Shown here: positions 1-9,023 of the stretch, piece after piece
Layout: every line of letters starts with the position of its first letter
Numbering within the stretch: position 1 is the stretch's first letter
NCBI RefSeq assembly: GCF_027484205.1
Contig: NZ_JAIXUB010000024.1
Span: 124,001-188,000, forward strand
DNA from: Flavobacterium sp.
Lineage (GTDB): Bacteria > Bacteroidota > Bacteroidia > Flavobacteriales > Flavobacteriaceae
DNA length: 64,000 nt
Direction of reading: 5' to 3'
Position numbers and translations under genes: made by a program
The notes under the pieces: model-generated
The model's input: the letters and a program-made list of their open reading frames with translations, nothing else
Databases searched by the model: none
What the model was told of the DNA's origin: nothing

Positions 1-1254
1 AGTTAAAGCTGCGATTTTAAAAATTAAACTCACAACAGAAGCATCATTAAAATAGTTTATCAATAAAATTACAAAAAACATCAGTAATGAAAATCCAATA
101 TGAACTAAATGTCTAGTTTTTACTTGGTTTGTTTTATTCTTGTTTTCTTCTTTGTCCATTCTCAAAAAATCAACACAAAAGGAAGTTGTTAAAGCAGTCA
201 AAGCGGAGTCTGTTGTTGCAAATGTTGCCGCTGTCAATCCTAATAGAAATATTACAGCAGGAACGATAGTTAAATGATTAAAGGCAATTTCAGGAAATAA
301 TAAATCGGTACGTTTTACATCGTTTACCATTGGAATTGCAATACCATTTTTCTCAGCATATAGATAAAGTAAGGCGCCAACACTTAAAAAGAAAATATTA
401 ATCACCACAAAAATCCCAGTGAAAGTGAACATGTTTTTTTGAGCTTCTCCAATGTTTTTGCAACTCAAATTCTTCTGCATTAAATCTTGGTCTAATCCTA
501 CCATAGCAATTGTAACAAACATTCCGCCAAAAATTTGTTTGATAAAATGGTTGCTTTTTAACCAATCTTCATAGAAAAAAACCTTAGAATAATTACTTTC
601 TTTAACGGCTTCAAATGCTTCTCCAAATGAAAAATTTAAACTACTGCAAATAAATATGATTGTAAAAATTACTGAAGAAACCAAAAAGAAAGTTTGCAAA
701 GAGTCGGTAATTATAATTGTTTTTAAGCCACCACGATAAGTGTAGGCGAAAATTAAACCTAAAGAAATTAAAACAGTAACCCAAAAAGGAACTTCAAAAG
801 CATCAAATACATAACGTTGTAAAACCAAAACCACCAAATACAATCTCGCTGCAGATCCAATTGTTCTACTTATTAAGAAAATAAATGCAGCGGTTTTATA
901 GGAAATAATTCCTAGTCTTTGTTCAATATAACTATAAATCGAAGTCAAATTCATTCGATAATAGAGCGGAAGCAAAACTTTAGCAATGATTAAAAATCCT
1001 AGTGCATTACCTAAAACAAATTGAAAATATTTAAATTGAATATTAGGATCGCCAACTTGTCCCGGAACCGAAATAAATGTCACGCCAGATAGCGCTGTTC
1101 CTATCATTCCAAACGCTACTAAATACCATTTAGAATTTTTATTTGCCTTAAAAAAAGCATCGTTACTACTATCTTTTTTACTAACAAGATTAGAAATAAA
1201 AATTAGAACTCCGAAATAGATAATGATAATGGCTAAAATAGTTCCTGAAGACAT
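1..1254 (-). CDS. Sodium:solute symporter (SSS family), C-terminus cut by window edge
   Basis: Reading the minus strand from the ATG at 1254 gives an uninterrupted frame to the window edge (about 418 residues). It begins MSSGTILAIIIIYFGVLIF and is made of many hydrophobic membrane segments. Segments such as SGVTFISVPG, YTYRGGLKTIIITDSLQ and GLTAATFATTDSALTALTTS are typical of the sodium:solute symporter (SSF) fold, where the G-x-TDS/A region lines the Na+ and substrate sites. The likely role is Na+-coupled uptake of a small solute across the inner membrane; the substrate cannot be told. It is divergent from recR, with 151 bases between the two starts. The C-terminus lies outside the window. 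Confidence 0.88.
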   Translation of the reverse strand, partial: MSSGTILAIIIIYFGVLIFISNLVSKKDSSNDAFFKANKNSKWYLVAFGMIGTALSGVTFISVPGQVGDPNIQFKYFQFVLGNALGFLIIAKVLLPLYYRMNLTSIYSYIEQRLGIISYKTAAFIFLISRTIGSAARLYLVVLVLQRYVFDAFEVPFWVTVLISLGLIFAYTYRGGLKTIIITDSLQTFFLVSSVIFTIIFICSSLNFSFGEAFEAVKESNYSKVFFYEDWLKSNHFIKQIFGGMFVTIAMVGLDQDLMQKNLSCKNIGEAQKNMFTFTGIFVVINIFFLSVGALLYLYAEKNGIAIPMVNDVKRTDLLFPEIAFNHLTIVPAVIFLLGLTAATFATTDSALTALTTSFCVDFLRMDKEENKNKTNQVKTRHLVHIGFSLLMFFVILLINYFNDASVVSLIFKIAALT

Positions 1255-1292
1255 AAATAGTTTTTTTGGTTGTGCTAAAATAGTAAAAAACT

Positions 1293-1377
1293 TGGAAGAT
1301 GAGAGTTGGAAGATGGAAGTTTCCAAAAAATAGTTAAAATCTTTAAAATTTCCATCTTCTATCTTCCATCTTCTCGT
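1293..1377. repeat. Imperfect inverted repeat built from GGAAGATG-like units
   Basis: The left arm (about 1293-1323) holds two direct copies of GGAAGATG-like sequence. The right arm (about 1346-1377) holds their reverse complement (TCTTCTATCTTCCATCTTC). The arms are imperfect, with a shared 10-base core GAAGATGGAA plus flanking matches, and an AT-rich spacer of about 22 bases. It sits between two divergent genes, where a terminator is not expected, so it looks like an interspersed intergenic repeat. Function unknown. Confidence 0.6.
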
Positions 1378-1393
1378 TTTCAAACTTTTTCTT

Positions 1394-1401
1394 TACTTTT
1401 G
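1394..1401 (+). promoter_or_regulatory. Candidate -7 box for recR
   Basis: TACTTTTG matches the Bacteroidetes -7 consensus TAnnTTTG exactly and ends 4 bases before the recR ATG at 1406. Transcription would then start at or very near the start codon, giving an almost leaderless mRNA. No good -33 TTG is visible at the usual spacing, so the call rests on the -7 box alone. Confidence 0.45.
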
Positions 1402-1405
1402 CCAC

Positions 1406-2026
1406 ATGGAATTTTCATCAAAACTTCTCGAAAAAGCGGTCAACGAAATGGCGCAATTACCCGGAATTGGTAAACGAACTGCCTTGCGATTGGTATTGCA
1501 TTTATTGAAACAACCGAGTGAGCAAACTCATTTTTTATCGCAAGCATTAACTTCGATGCGCGATGAGATTAAATTTTGTAAAAATTGTCATAATATTTCC
1601 GATGTTGATGTGTGTGAAATTTGTTCAAATACCTCAAGAAATCACAAAATAATTTGCGTTGTTGAAGACGTTAGAGATGTGATGGCTATTGAAAATACCA
1701 ATCAATTTAAAGGAATTTATCACGTTCTTGGTGGGAAAATTTCGCCTATTGATGGTGTTGGCCCAAGTCAATTGAATATCAATTCGTTAGTTGAAAAAGT
1801 AAAATTGGGTGTAATAGAAGAAATTATTTTTGCTTTAAGCTCTACAATGGAAGGCGATACTACCAATTTTTATATTTTCAAACAAATAAAAGAATGCGAT
1901 ATTAAAACTTCAACAATCGCAAGAGGAATAGCGGTTGGCGACGAATTAGAGTATGCCGATGAGGTTACTTTAGGAAGAAGTATTTTGCAAAGAGTTCCGT
2001 TTGAAAATTCTTTAAAAAATAATTAG
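1406..2026 (+). CDS. recR: Recombination mediator protein RecR
   Basis: At 206 residues this is the usual RecR length. The N-terminus has the helix-hairpin-helix [12 protein letters not shown] (about 18-29). A four-cysteine zinc finger follows (C58, C61, C70, C73). The Toprim domain starts near residue 82 ([15 protein letters not shown]) and contains [16 protein letters not shown], and the C-terminal part has the conserved [20 protein letters not shown]. RecR works with RecO (and RecF) to load RecA on gapped DNA in recombinational repair. It is a housekeeping gene at the left boundary of the polysaccharide locus, ending 72 bases before the first export gene. No hairpin terminator is obvious behind it, so some read-through is possible. 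Confidence 0.97.
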   Translation: MEFSSKLLEKAVNEMAQLPGIGKRTALRLVLHLLKQPSEQTHFLSQALTSMRDEIKFCKNCHNISDVDVCEICSNTSRNHKIICVVEDVRDVMAIENTNQFKGIYHVLGGKISPIDGVGPSQLNINSLVEKVKLGVIEEIIFALSSTMEGDTTNFYIFKQIKECDIKTSTIARGIAVGDELEYADEVTLGRSILQRVPFENSLKNN

Positions 2027-2048
2027 TCAATATTCTATTCTAACTTTT

Positions 2049-2077
2049 TTGTTTTTAGTTTTGAAAAACTATCTTTG
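2049..2077 (+). promoter_or_regulatory. Bacteroidetes-type promoter of the polysaccharide locus
   Basis: A -33 TTG (2049-2051) and a perfect -7 box TATCTTTG (2070-2077, consensus TAnnTTTG) are separated by 18 bases, within the normal spacing. The start codon used below (ATG 2099) lies 21 bases after the box. An in-frame TTG at 2075 lies inside the box and so cannot be on the transcript from this promoter. This is the best promoter candidate in the window and is placed to drive the first wza-wzc operon. Confidence 0.6.
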
Positions 2078-2098
2078 TTTGCTAAATTATTTTTGATA

Positions 2099-2884
2099 AT
2101 GAACAATCGAGTACTTTATATACTATTTTTTATATCTATAATTTTTACGTCATGTATCCCAACAAAAGATATGGTTTACATGCAGGACAAAGGAAATAAT
2201 AATAAAACAGTAGTAGATGAGTCTGTTTATAAACCTTACAGATTACAATCTAATGATATTTTAAGTATCAATATCAAAACAATTGATGCAGAATTAGCCA
2301 CTATATTCAGTAATACAACTTCTCAAAATGTTGCTCAAACAGCTGACAACATTTATTTTAATGGTTATACTGTTGATGATCATGGTAATATTAGAATTCC
2401 AATAATAGGTGAGATTAATGTTCTCGGTTTCACAGTAGAAGAGGTTAGAAAAAAAATTGAGAAGAAATTATTGGATGAATATTTTAAAAAAGAAGACAAG
2501 TTTTTTGTTAATGTAAAATTAGGTGGATTTAGATATACAATCAATGGCGAAGTAGGAAGTCCGGGAACAAAAACGTTGTTCATGGAAAAATTAAATATTC
2601 TTGAAGCAATAGCTAATTCAGGCGATATTACCATAACAGGCGATAGAAAAGATGTTAAAGTAATTAGACAATTCCCTCAAGGAAGTGAAACATTTTCAAT
2701 TGATTTAACGGATGCATCCTCTTCAAAGTCACCAGTGTTTTACTTACAGCCTAATGATTATATTTATGTAAAACCTTTGAAACAAAAATCTTGGGGTACG
2801 GGAAAAACAGGTATAGAGTCATTAGGAACTATAATTACAATTTTATCCTTAGCAACGACTACTTTTTTATTACTTAAGAATTAA
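2099..2884 (+). CDS. wza: Polysaccharide export outer-membrane lipoprotein (Wza-like), first copy
   Basis: From the ATG at 2099 the protein has 261 residues and begins with a lipoprotein signal peptide: hydrophobic stretch, then FTSC with the lipidated Cys at 19. Next comes the poly_export domain (YRLQSNDILSINI, then GYTVDDHGNIRIPIIGEINV, typical of Wza), followed by an SLBB beta-grasp (FTVNGEVGSPG-like: YTINGEVGSPGTKTLF). A hydrophobic C-terminal helix (IITILSLATTTFLLL) fits an outer-membrane anchor. It is much shorter than E. coli Wza, as usual in Bacteroidetes. Role: outer-membrane channel for capsule or exopolysaccharide, working with the Wzc encoded 14 bases downstream. The upstream in-frame TTG at 2075 is rejected because it lies inside the -7 box. 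Confidence 0.9.
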   Translation: MNNRVLYILFFISIIFTSCIPTKDMVYMQDKGNNNKTVVDESVYKPYRLQSNDILSINIKTIDAELATIFSNTTSQNVAQTADNIYFNGYTVDDHGNIRIPIIGEINVLGFTVEEVRKKIEKKLLDEYFKKEDKFFVNVKLGGFRYTINGEVGSPGTKTLFMEKLNILEAIANSGDITITGDRKDVKVIRQFPQGSETFSIDLTDASSSKSPVFYLQPNDYIYVKPLKQKSWGTGKTGIESLGTIITILSLATTTFLLLKN

Positions 2885-2898
2885 AATAGCCATTTATA

Positions 2899-5361
2899 AT
2901 GTTAGATGTAAAAGATTTTTCTTTTTTTGAAAACCAAAACAGCTTTGATTTTAAAGGTTTTTTGATCAAAACAGCAAGTTATTGGAAGTGGTTCGTTTTA
3001 GGTCTAATAGTTTGTTTGACAATTGCGCATCAAATTAATATTAGAAAGCAAAAAATATACTCACTTGAAACAACTTTGGCTGTAAGTGAGCAGGAAAATC
3101 CGTTGTTTACATCAAATACAAGTTTAGTCTTTAATTGGGGTGGAACTTCTGATCAAGTTCAAACTATTGGTACAACTTTACGTTCACGATCTCACAATGA
3201 ATTAGTAGTTGATAAGTTAAGTTTTTATATTGATTATCTAAAAGAAGGTAAATATTTTACCGAAGATGTTTATGGATATACTCCATTTGTAGTAAATTTA
3301 GATAAATCTAAAAATCAATTAGCTGGAATACCAATAAATATAAAGTTTGTAACACCAAATGAGTTTGAAGTTACTATTGATTTTACTTCAAATTCTGCTA
3401 AAGTGATTAATTACAGTACAAATAAGTATGATAATGTTGATGTTGTTCAGGGAATCTTAAAAAAGAGATTTAGAATTGGACAGCAAATAAATTTACCATA
3501 TTTAAGTTGTAATTTATCTTTAGTTGATAATGACGAGAATTACATTGGAAGCGATTATATTATAAAGATGAATTCATTTGATGGAACCGTTTCAAGATTC
3601 AGAAATGTTAAGGTTGCTATTGATGAAAGAGCAGGTTCAATTATTAAGCTTTCAATGGAAGGAACTAATAAAGCAAGAATAGTTGATTATTTAAATGCTA
3701 CAGTAAAAATGTTGATGAAAATGCAATTAGACAGTAAAAATCTTTTTGCAGAAAACACTATAAAATACATTGATACTACTTTAAGTCTGATGGAAGATGA
3801 TTTGAAAGACGCAAATAATCAATTAAAAGATTTTAGTAGAAGTAAAAATGTTTTGGAAATTGAAAGCGGTGGTTCAACCTATCAAGACCAAATTCTAGAA
3901 TTAGATATCAAGAAAGACGATATTGATAGAAAATTAAATTACTATAATGTTTTAAATAGTTATTTGAAAAATTCAAATGATTTTTCTAAGCTTCCAGCTC
4001 CAGCAGTTGCAGGAATTGATGATATTAACGTTATCACAAACGTATCTAAATTGATACAATTATCAATTAGAAGAGCTGAAATTGGTTATTCAGCTAAAGG
4101 CGATGTCATGTTTGACCAAATTGATAACGAAATGGCATCGGTAAAAAAAGTGTTACTTGAAAATATAAATTCTGCTAAAGCGGCAATTCAATACGAATCT
4201 TCACAAGTAAAAAATAAAATTTTTCAAGCGGAAAGTAAAATAATGACTTTGCCTGATGACAATCAGGAGTATCTCAGCATAATGCGTAAATACAATTTGA
4301 GTAATAGTATTATTGATGCTTATCTTCAAAAAAGAAATGAGGCTCAAATTGTTAAAGCAGCAAACTTATCGGATATACAATTTATTGATCCAGCAAAAGA
4401 TATTGGTGATGGTTTAATTGGACCTAGAACAGGAGTTAATTATGTAATTGCTATATTTTTAGGATTACTAATCCCATTGCTTATAGTATTTTTAATATTT
4501 TTTATTAATAATTCTATTCAAAATACAGATGATATTAGTAATCTAACACAGATACCTCTAATTGGAGTTGTTGGATTAAAGCATTCAGATTCAAATTTAG
4601 CAGTTTTTGAAAAACCAAAGTCAGCATTATCAGAATCATTTAGGGCAATTCGTTCTTCATTACAGTTTTTATATAAAAAGCAAAATGTTTCTGGTACAAA
4701 AACTTTGATGCTTACTTCATCAGTCAGTGGTGAAGGAAAAACATTCTGTTCAATAAATATTGCAACTGTTTTTGCAATGAGCGAGAAAAAAACGGTTATT
4801 GTTGGTTTGGATTTAAGAAAACCTAAAATATTTGAAGATTTTAATTTTAAAAATGATGTTGGTGCAGTCAATTATTTAATTGGACAAAACACACTTGAAG
4901 AAGTTACTTTAAAAACAAAGATACCTAATCTTGATTTAATTACTTCAGGACCAATTCCTCCAAATCCTTCAGAGTTGATTATGGGTGAAACAATGAGAGA
5001 ATTGATGGAAGAATTGAAGAAAAAATATGAATATATTATTTTAGATACACCGCCTGTAGGTTTGGTTACTGATGCAGTAGAATTATCTAATTATGCTGAT
5101 GTTACTTTATATGTTATGCGTCAAAATTTCACTAAAAAAGAAATGGTAAATTTACTTAATAACCGAGTAAAAAGAGACGAACTAAGCAATGTAAGTATTA
5201 TTCTTAATGGTTTTGAAAATAAAGCAAAATATGGTGCAGGTTACGGATATGGCTACGGCTACGGTTATGGAGCATACTCAAACGGATACCATGAAGAAGA
5301 TGAACCTAAAAATATGTTTGTAAAATATTATAAACGTTTTATGAAAAAAATTAATTTTTAA
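2899..5361 (+). CDS. wzc: Wzc-like polysaccharide co-polymerase with BY-kinase domain, first copy
   Basis: This 820-residue protein has the Wzc architecture. A first membrane helix lies near 30-45 (WFVLGLIVCLTIA) and is followed by a large periplasmic Wzz-type domain with long helices. A second helix is at about 515-535, followed by a cytoplasmic tyrosine kinase: Walker A SGEGKT (610-615, K614), A' VIVGLDLRKP, Walker B ILDTPP (D716). The C-terminus carries a Tyr-Gly repeat (781-791), the expected autophosphorylation cluster. It would control chain length and bridge to the Wza lipoprotein just upstream. The A' motif reads GLDLR, so the first Asp of the usual D-x-D-x-R is Gly. The stop overlaps the start of the next gene (TAATG). 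Confidence 0.93.
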   Translation: MLDVKDFSFFENQNSFDFKGFLIKTASYWKWFVLGLIVCLTIAHQINIRKQKIYSLETTLAVSEQENPLFTSNTSLVFNWGGTSDQVQTIGTTLRSRSHNELVVDKLSFYIDYLKEGKYFTEDVYGYTPFVVNLDKSKNQLAGIPINIKFVTPNEFEVTIDFTSNSAKVINYSTNKYDNVDVVQGILKKRFRIGQQINLPYLSCNLSLVDNDENYIGSDYIIKMNSFDGTVSRFRNVKVAIDERAGSIIKLSMEGTNKARIVDYLNATVKMLMKMQLDSKNLFAENTIKYIDTTLSLMEDDLKDANNQLKDFSRSKNVLEIESGGSTYQDQILELDIKKDDIDRKLNYYNVLNSYLKNSNDFSKLPAPAVAGIDDINVITNVSKLIQLSIRRAEIGYSAKGDVMFDQIDNEMASVKKVLLENINSAKAAIQYESSQVKNKIFQAESKIMTLPDDNQEYLSIMRKYNLSNSIIDAYLQKRNEAQIVKAANLSDIQFIDPAKDIGDGLIGPRTGVNYVIAIFLGLLIPLLIVFLIFFINNSIQNTDDISNLTQIPLIGVVGLKHSDSNLAVFEKPKSALSESFRAIRSSLQFLYKKQNVSGTKTLMLTSSVSGEGKTFCSINIATVFAMSEKKTVIVGLDLRKPKIFEDFNFKNDVGAVNYLIGQNTLEEVTLKTKIPNLDLITSGPIPPNPSELIMGETMRELMEELKKKYEYIILDTPPVGLVTDAVELSNYADVTLYVMRQNFTKKEMVNLLNNRVKRDELSNVSIILNGFENKAKYGAGYGYGYGYGYGAYSNGYHEEDEPKNMFVKYYKRFMKKINF
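5239..5271 (+). repeat. Tyr-Gly codon repeat at the end of the first wzc
   Basis: Eleven codons alternate Gly and Tyr (residues 781-791), built from hexamers of the form GGNTAY. This is the C-terminal tyrosine cluster of the BY-kinase. A longer version of the same repeat ends the second wzc at 39577-39630. Confidence 0.85.
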
Positions 5362-6332
5362 TGGAAACGTCAATCTTAATAACAGGAGGAGCAGGATTTA
5401 TTGGTTCAAACCTTTGTGAATATTTTCTATCTAAAGGATATAAAGTTACTTGCTTGGATAATTTTGCTACAGGACATCGATATAATGTTGAAAAATTTTT
5501 AAAGGAAGATAATTTTACTTTAATTGAAGGTGATATTAGAAATATAGAAGATTGTAAAAAAGCTACTCTAAATGTTGATTATGTTTTACATCAGGCAGCA
5601 TTAGGTTCAGTTCCTCGTTCAATTAATGACCCAATTACAACGAATGATGTCAATATTTCAGGTTTTTTGAATATGTTAGTAGCATCTCGTGATAATAATG
5701 TGAAAAGATTTGTTTATGCCGCAAGTTCATCTACTTATGGAGATTCAGAGTCTTTACCTAAAATTGAAGATAAAATTGGGAAACCACTTTCTCCATATGC
5801 AATAACAAAGTATGTTAATGAATTATATGCAGAAATTTTCAGTAAAACTTATGGGTTAGAAACAATTGGATTACGTTATTTTAATGTTTTTGGAAGAAAA
5901 CAAGATCCAAATGGAGCTTATGCAGCAGTAATTCCTAAATTTGTAATGCAATTGATGAATAATGAAAGCCCAGTAATCAATGGAGATGGTAATTATTCAA
6001 GAGATTTTACTTATATTGATAATGTAATTCAAATGAATGAATTAGCAATGACAACTCAAAATCAAGAAGCGCTAAACACAGTTTATAATACAGCGTTTGG
6101 TGATAGAGTTACATTAAATGAAATGGTTCAATCATTAAAAAAATATTTGTCAGACTATGATAGTTCTATTGCAAATATTGAAATAATTTACGGACCAAAT
6201 AGAGTAGGAGATATTCCTCATTCATTGGCAAGCATTGAAAAAGCAAAACAATTATTAAAATATAACCCCAAATATTCTTTTCAAGATGGTTTAAAAGAAG
6301 CTGTGAATTGGTATTGGAATAATTTAAAATAA
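5361..6332 (+). CDS. wbpP: UDP-N-acetylglucosamine 4-epimerase, WbpP/TviC type
   Basis: Extended short-chain dehydrogenase of 323 residues with the NAD motif GGAGFIGS (about 8-15), the serine cluster AASSSTYGDSE and the catalytic Y146-x3-K150 (SPYAITK). KPLSPYAITKYVNELYAE and GLRYFNVFGRKQDPNGAYAA closely resemble what I remember of Pseudomonas WbpP and Salmonella TviC/VipB, which interconvert UDP-GlcNAc and UDP-GalNAc. These enzymes differ from GalE in preferring N-acetylated sugars. The TviB-like dehydrogenase two genes downstream would oxidise the product to UDP-GalNAcA, as in Vi antigen synthesis. The start overlaps the wzc stop by one base, suggesting translational coupling. Confidence 0.88.
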   Translation: METSILITGGAGFIGSNLCEYFLSKGYKVTCLDNFATGHRYNVEKFLKEDNFTLIEGDIRNIEDCKKATLNVDYVLHQAALGSVPRSINDPITTNDVNISGFLNMLVASRDNNVKRFVYAASSSTYGDSESLPKIEDKIGKPLSPYAITKYVNELYAEIFSKTYGLETIGLRYFNVFGRKQDPNGAYAAVIPKFVMQLMNNESPVINGDGNYSRDFTYIDNVIQMNELAMTTQNQEALNTVYNTAFGDRVTLNEMVQSLKKYLSDYDSSIANIEIIYGPNRVGDIPHSLASIEKAKQLLKYNPKYSFQDGLKEAVNWYWNNLK

Positions 6333-6338
6333 AAAAGA

Positions 6339-7730
6339 ATGAAAATTACAAATATTTGCTGCATTGGCGCAGGATATGTTGGTGGACCAACAATGGCAGT
6401 TATTGCAAAAAAATGTCCACACATAAAAGTAACAGTTGTAGATTTAAATGTTGAAAGAATTGAAAGATGGAACGATGAAAATGTTGACAATATTCCTGTT
6501 TACGAACCTGGGTTAGGAGCAGTTGTTGCTGAAGCTAGAGGAAGAAATTTATTTTTTTCTACCGAGGTTGATAAAGCAATTGATGAAGCTCAAGCCATTT
6601 TTATATCTGTAAATACACCCACTAAAACCTATGGAAGTGGAAAAGGAATGGCAGCTGATTTAAAATATATTGAATTGTGTGCTAGACAAATTGCAAGAGT
6701 ATCTAAAGATGATAAAATTGTAATTGAAAAATCTACTTTGCCAGTAAGAACTGCCGAAGCTATCAAAAACATCTTAGATAATACTGGAAACGGAGTGCAA
6801 TTTCAAATTCTTTCAAATCCTGAGTTTCTTGCAGAAGGTACAGCGGTTGAAGATTTATTTGCTCCAGATAGAGTTTTAATTGGTGGAGATACTACTCCTG
6901 AAGGTCAAAGCGCTATTCAGTCTTTAGTAGATGTTTATGCAAATTGGGTTCCAAAAGAAAGAATTCTTACCACAAATGTTTGGTCTTCTGAACTTTCAAA
7001 ACTTACTGCAAATGCATTTTTAGCTCAAAGAGTTTCTTCTATAAATGCTATGTCTGAACTATGTGAAAAAACAGGTGCAGATGTAAACGAAGTAGCAAAA
7101 TCAATAGGAATGGATAGTAGAATTGGTCCAAAATTCTTAAAGTCATCAGTTGGTTTTGGTGGTTCATGTTTTCAAAAAGATATTTTAAACTTGGTTTATA
7201 TTGCTAAATCATACGGTTTAAATGAGGTCGCTGATTATTGGGAACAAGTTATCATTATGAATGACCATCAAAAAAGACGTTTTTCTAAAAAAATAGTTAC
7301 AACTTTATATAATACTGTTGCCGATAAGAAAATTACATTTTTAGGATGGGCTTTCAAAAAAGACACGAATGACACAAGAGAATCTGCTGCAATATATGTT
7401 GCTGATGATTTGATAAATGAACAAGCAAAAATTGCTGTTTATGATCCAAAAGTTTCTTACAATCAAGTAATTAGCGATTTGAATTATTTAGAATCAAGAA
7501 AGCCAGAAAAGAACGAAAAATTTACTAAATCATTTGATAATCCTTATGAAGCTTGTAAAGATTCTCATGCTATTGCAGTATTGACAGAATGGGATGAGTT
7601 TAAAGAATATGATTGGCAAAAAATATACGATAATATGTTAAAACCTGCGTTTATATTTGATGGAAGAAATCTATTAGATAAAGAAAAATTAACAAAAATA
7701 GGTTTTCATTTTCAAGCTATAGGTTCGTAA
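6339..7730 (+). CDS. ugd: UDP-glucose 6-dehydrogenase, animal-like type
   Basis: 463 residues with the N-terminal NAD motif [62 protein letters not shown] and [17 protein letters not shown] follow, with the catalytic Cys at 277. The enzyme makes UDP-glucuronic acid from UDP-glucose with two NAD+. The length, the VGGPT start and the TKTYG loop are those of the animal and plant enzymes (catalytic Cys276 in human), not the shorter bacterial Ugd. It shares only the fold with the neighbouring nucleotide-sugar dehydrogenase at 7745. UDP-GlcA could be a glycan building block. Confidence 0.9.
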   Translation: MKITNICCIGAGYVGGPTMAVIAKKCPHIKVTVVDLNVERIERWNDENVDNIPVYEPGLGAVVAEARGRNLFFSTEVDKAIDEAQAIFISVNTPTKTYGSGKGMAADLKYIELCARQIARVSKDDKIVIEKSTLPVRTAEAIKNILDNTGNGVQFQILSNPEFLAEGTAVEDLFAPDRVLIGGDTTPEGQSAIQSLVDVYANWVPKERILTTNVWSSELSKLTANAFLAQRVSSINAMSELCEKTGADVNEVAKSIGMDSRIGPKFLKSSVGFGGSCFQKDILNLVYIAKSYGLNEVADYWEQVIIMNDHQKRRFSKKIVTTLYNTVADKKITFLGWAFKKDTNDTRESAAIYVADDLINEQAKIAVYDPKVSYNQVISDLNYLESRKPEKNEKFTKSFDNPYEACKDSHAIAVLTEWDEFKEYDWQKIYDNMLKPAFIFDGRNLLDKEKLTKIGFHFQAIGS

Positions 7731-7744
7731 TAAATTAAAGAAGC

Positions 7745-9022
7745 ATGGATATTAAAATAGCAATAATTGGTTTAGGATATGTTGGATTGCCACTTGCAAG
7801 ATTATTTGCGACAAAGTATCCTGTTGTAGGGTTTGACATCAATCAAAATAGGGTTAATGAACTTAATAATGGAAATGATTTTACCCTTGAAGTTGAAAAA
7901 GAGTTACTTCAAGAAGTGTTAATCGATAAACCATTATCTAAAAATGGACTTTATTGTTCTACAAGTATTGAAGATTTAAAAGATTGTAATTATTATATTA
8001 TTACGGTTCCAACACCAGTTGATAAAAACAATAGACCCGATTTAACACCTTTATATAAATCGAGTGAAACGGTAGCTAAAGTTTTGAAAAAAGGAGACAT
8101 CGTAATTTATGAATCAACGGTTTATCCAGGACTTACCGAAGAGGAATGTGTGCCAGTTTTAGAAAAAAATAGTGGTTTAAAGTTCAATCAAGATTTCTTC
8201 GCAGGATATTCGCCTGAAAGAATTAATCCTGGTGATAAAGAACATACTGTTGATAAAATTTTAAAGATTACTGCGGGTTCAACTCCAGAAATAGGAATTA
8301 AAGTAAATGATATTTATAAATCCGTTATTACTGCCGGAACTCATTTAGCACCATCAATTAAAGTAGCAGAAGCAGCAAAAGTTATAGAAAATTCACAACG
8401 TGATATTAATATTGCTTTCGTGAATGAGTTGGCTAAAATTTTTAATATTCTTGATATTGATACGCAAGCAGTTTTAGAAGCTGCTGGAACTAAATGGAAT
8501 TTCTTGAATTTCAAACCAGGTTTGGTTGGAGGACATTGTATAGGTGTTGATCCTTATTATTTAGCTCAAAAAGCACAAGAAGCAGGTTATCATCCTGAAA
8601 TTATTCTCGCAGGAAGACGTTTAAATGATAGTATGGGTGAATATGTTGCTTCGCGAATTGTGAAGCTAATGATTAAAAAAAGAATTCCTGTAAATCACTC
8701 TAAATTATTGATGTTAGGAATTACTTTCAAAGAAAATTGCCCAGATGTTAGAAATACTAAAATTGTCGATGTCATCAATGCTTTGAAAGATTACGGAATA
8801 GATGTTTCTGTTTACGATCCATGGGCTAATCCTGCTGAGGTTAAACATGAATACGGATTAGTGACTACAGATAAATTGCCAACAGATAAATTTGATACAA
8901 TTGTTTTAGGTGTTGCTCATAAAGAATTTTTGGACATTGATTTAGAACAATTTAAAAATCAAAATTCTGTTGTTTATGATGTGAAAGGCGTTTTAAAATG
9001 TAAAATTGATGGAAAATTATAA
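7745..9022 (+). CDS. tviB: Nucleotide-sugar dehydrogenase, TviB/WbpO type (UDP-GlcNAc/GalNAc 6-dehydrogenase)
   Basis: 425 residues with the NAD motif IIGLGYVGLPLA (7-18), the middle domain YESTVYPGLTEEECVPVLE and GYSPERINPGDKEH, and the catalytic Cys265 in VGGHCIGVDPYYL. FTFKENCPDVRNT-like sequence (ITFKENCPDVRNTKIVDV) marks the C-terminal UDP-binding domain. These segments resemble Salmonella TviB (VipA) and WbpO more than WecC. Together with the WbpP-like epimerase, the expected route is UDP-GlcNAc to UDP-GalNAc to UDP-GalNAcA. An alternative is oxidation of UDP-ManNAc, since a WecB homologue is encoded at 45157, but sequence resemblance favours the Vi-type role. Confidence 0.87.
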   Translation: MDIKIAIIGLGYVGLPLARLFATKYPVVGFDINQNRVNELNNGNDFTLEVEKELLQEVLIDKPLSKNGLYCSTSIEDLKDCNYYIITVPTPVDKNNRPDLTPLYKSSETVAKVLKKGDIVIYESTVYPGLTEEECVPVLEKNSGLKFNQDFFAGYSPERINPGDKEHTVDKILKITAGSTPEIGIKVNDIYKSVITAGTHLAPSIKVAEAAKVIENSQRDINIAFVNELAKIFNILDIDTQAVLEAAGTKWNFLNFKPGLVGGHCIGVDPYYLAQKAQEAGYHPEIILAGRRLNDSMGEYVASRIVKLMIKKRIPVNHSKLLMLGITFKENCPDVRNTKIVDVINALKDYGIDVSVYDPWANPAEVKHEYGLVTTDKLPTDKFDTIVLGVAHKEFLDIDLEQFKNQNSVVYDVKGVLKCKIDGKL

Positions 9023-9023
9023 T

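Noticed and set aside
2075..2098. TTG at 2075 as start of the first wza
   Set aside because: The TTG lies inside the -7 box TATCTTTG (2070-2077), so it would not be on the transcript. ATG 2099 also gives a standard lipoprotein signal peptide.
2380..2634. Minus-strand open frame of 84 codons inside the first wza
   Set aside because: It is the antisense shadow of a well-supported gene and shows no domain or start context.
4518..4871. Minus-strand open frame of 117 codons inside the first wzc kinase domain
   Set aside because: It lies opposite the kinase region with Walker A; composition is that of a mirrored coding strand, and no family is recognisable.
5361..6332. Epimerase as GalE (UDP-glucose 4-epimerase)
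   Set aside because: Segments around Y146 and RYFNVFGRKQDPNGAYAA match the WbpP/TviC type, and it is paired with a TviB-type dehydrogenase.
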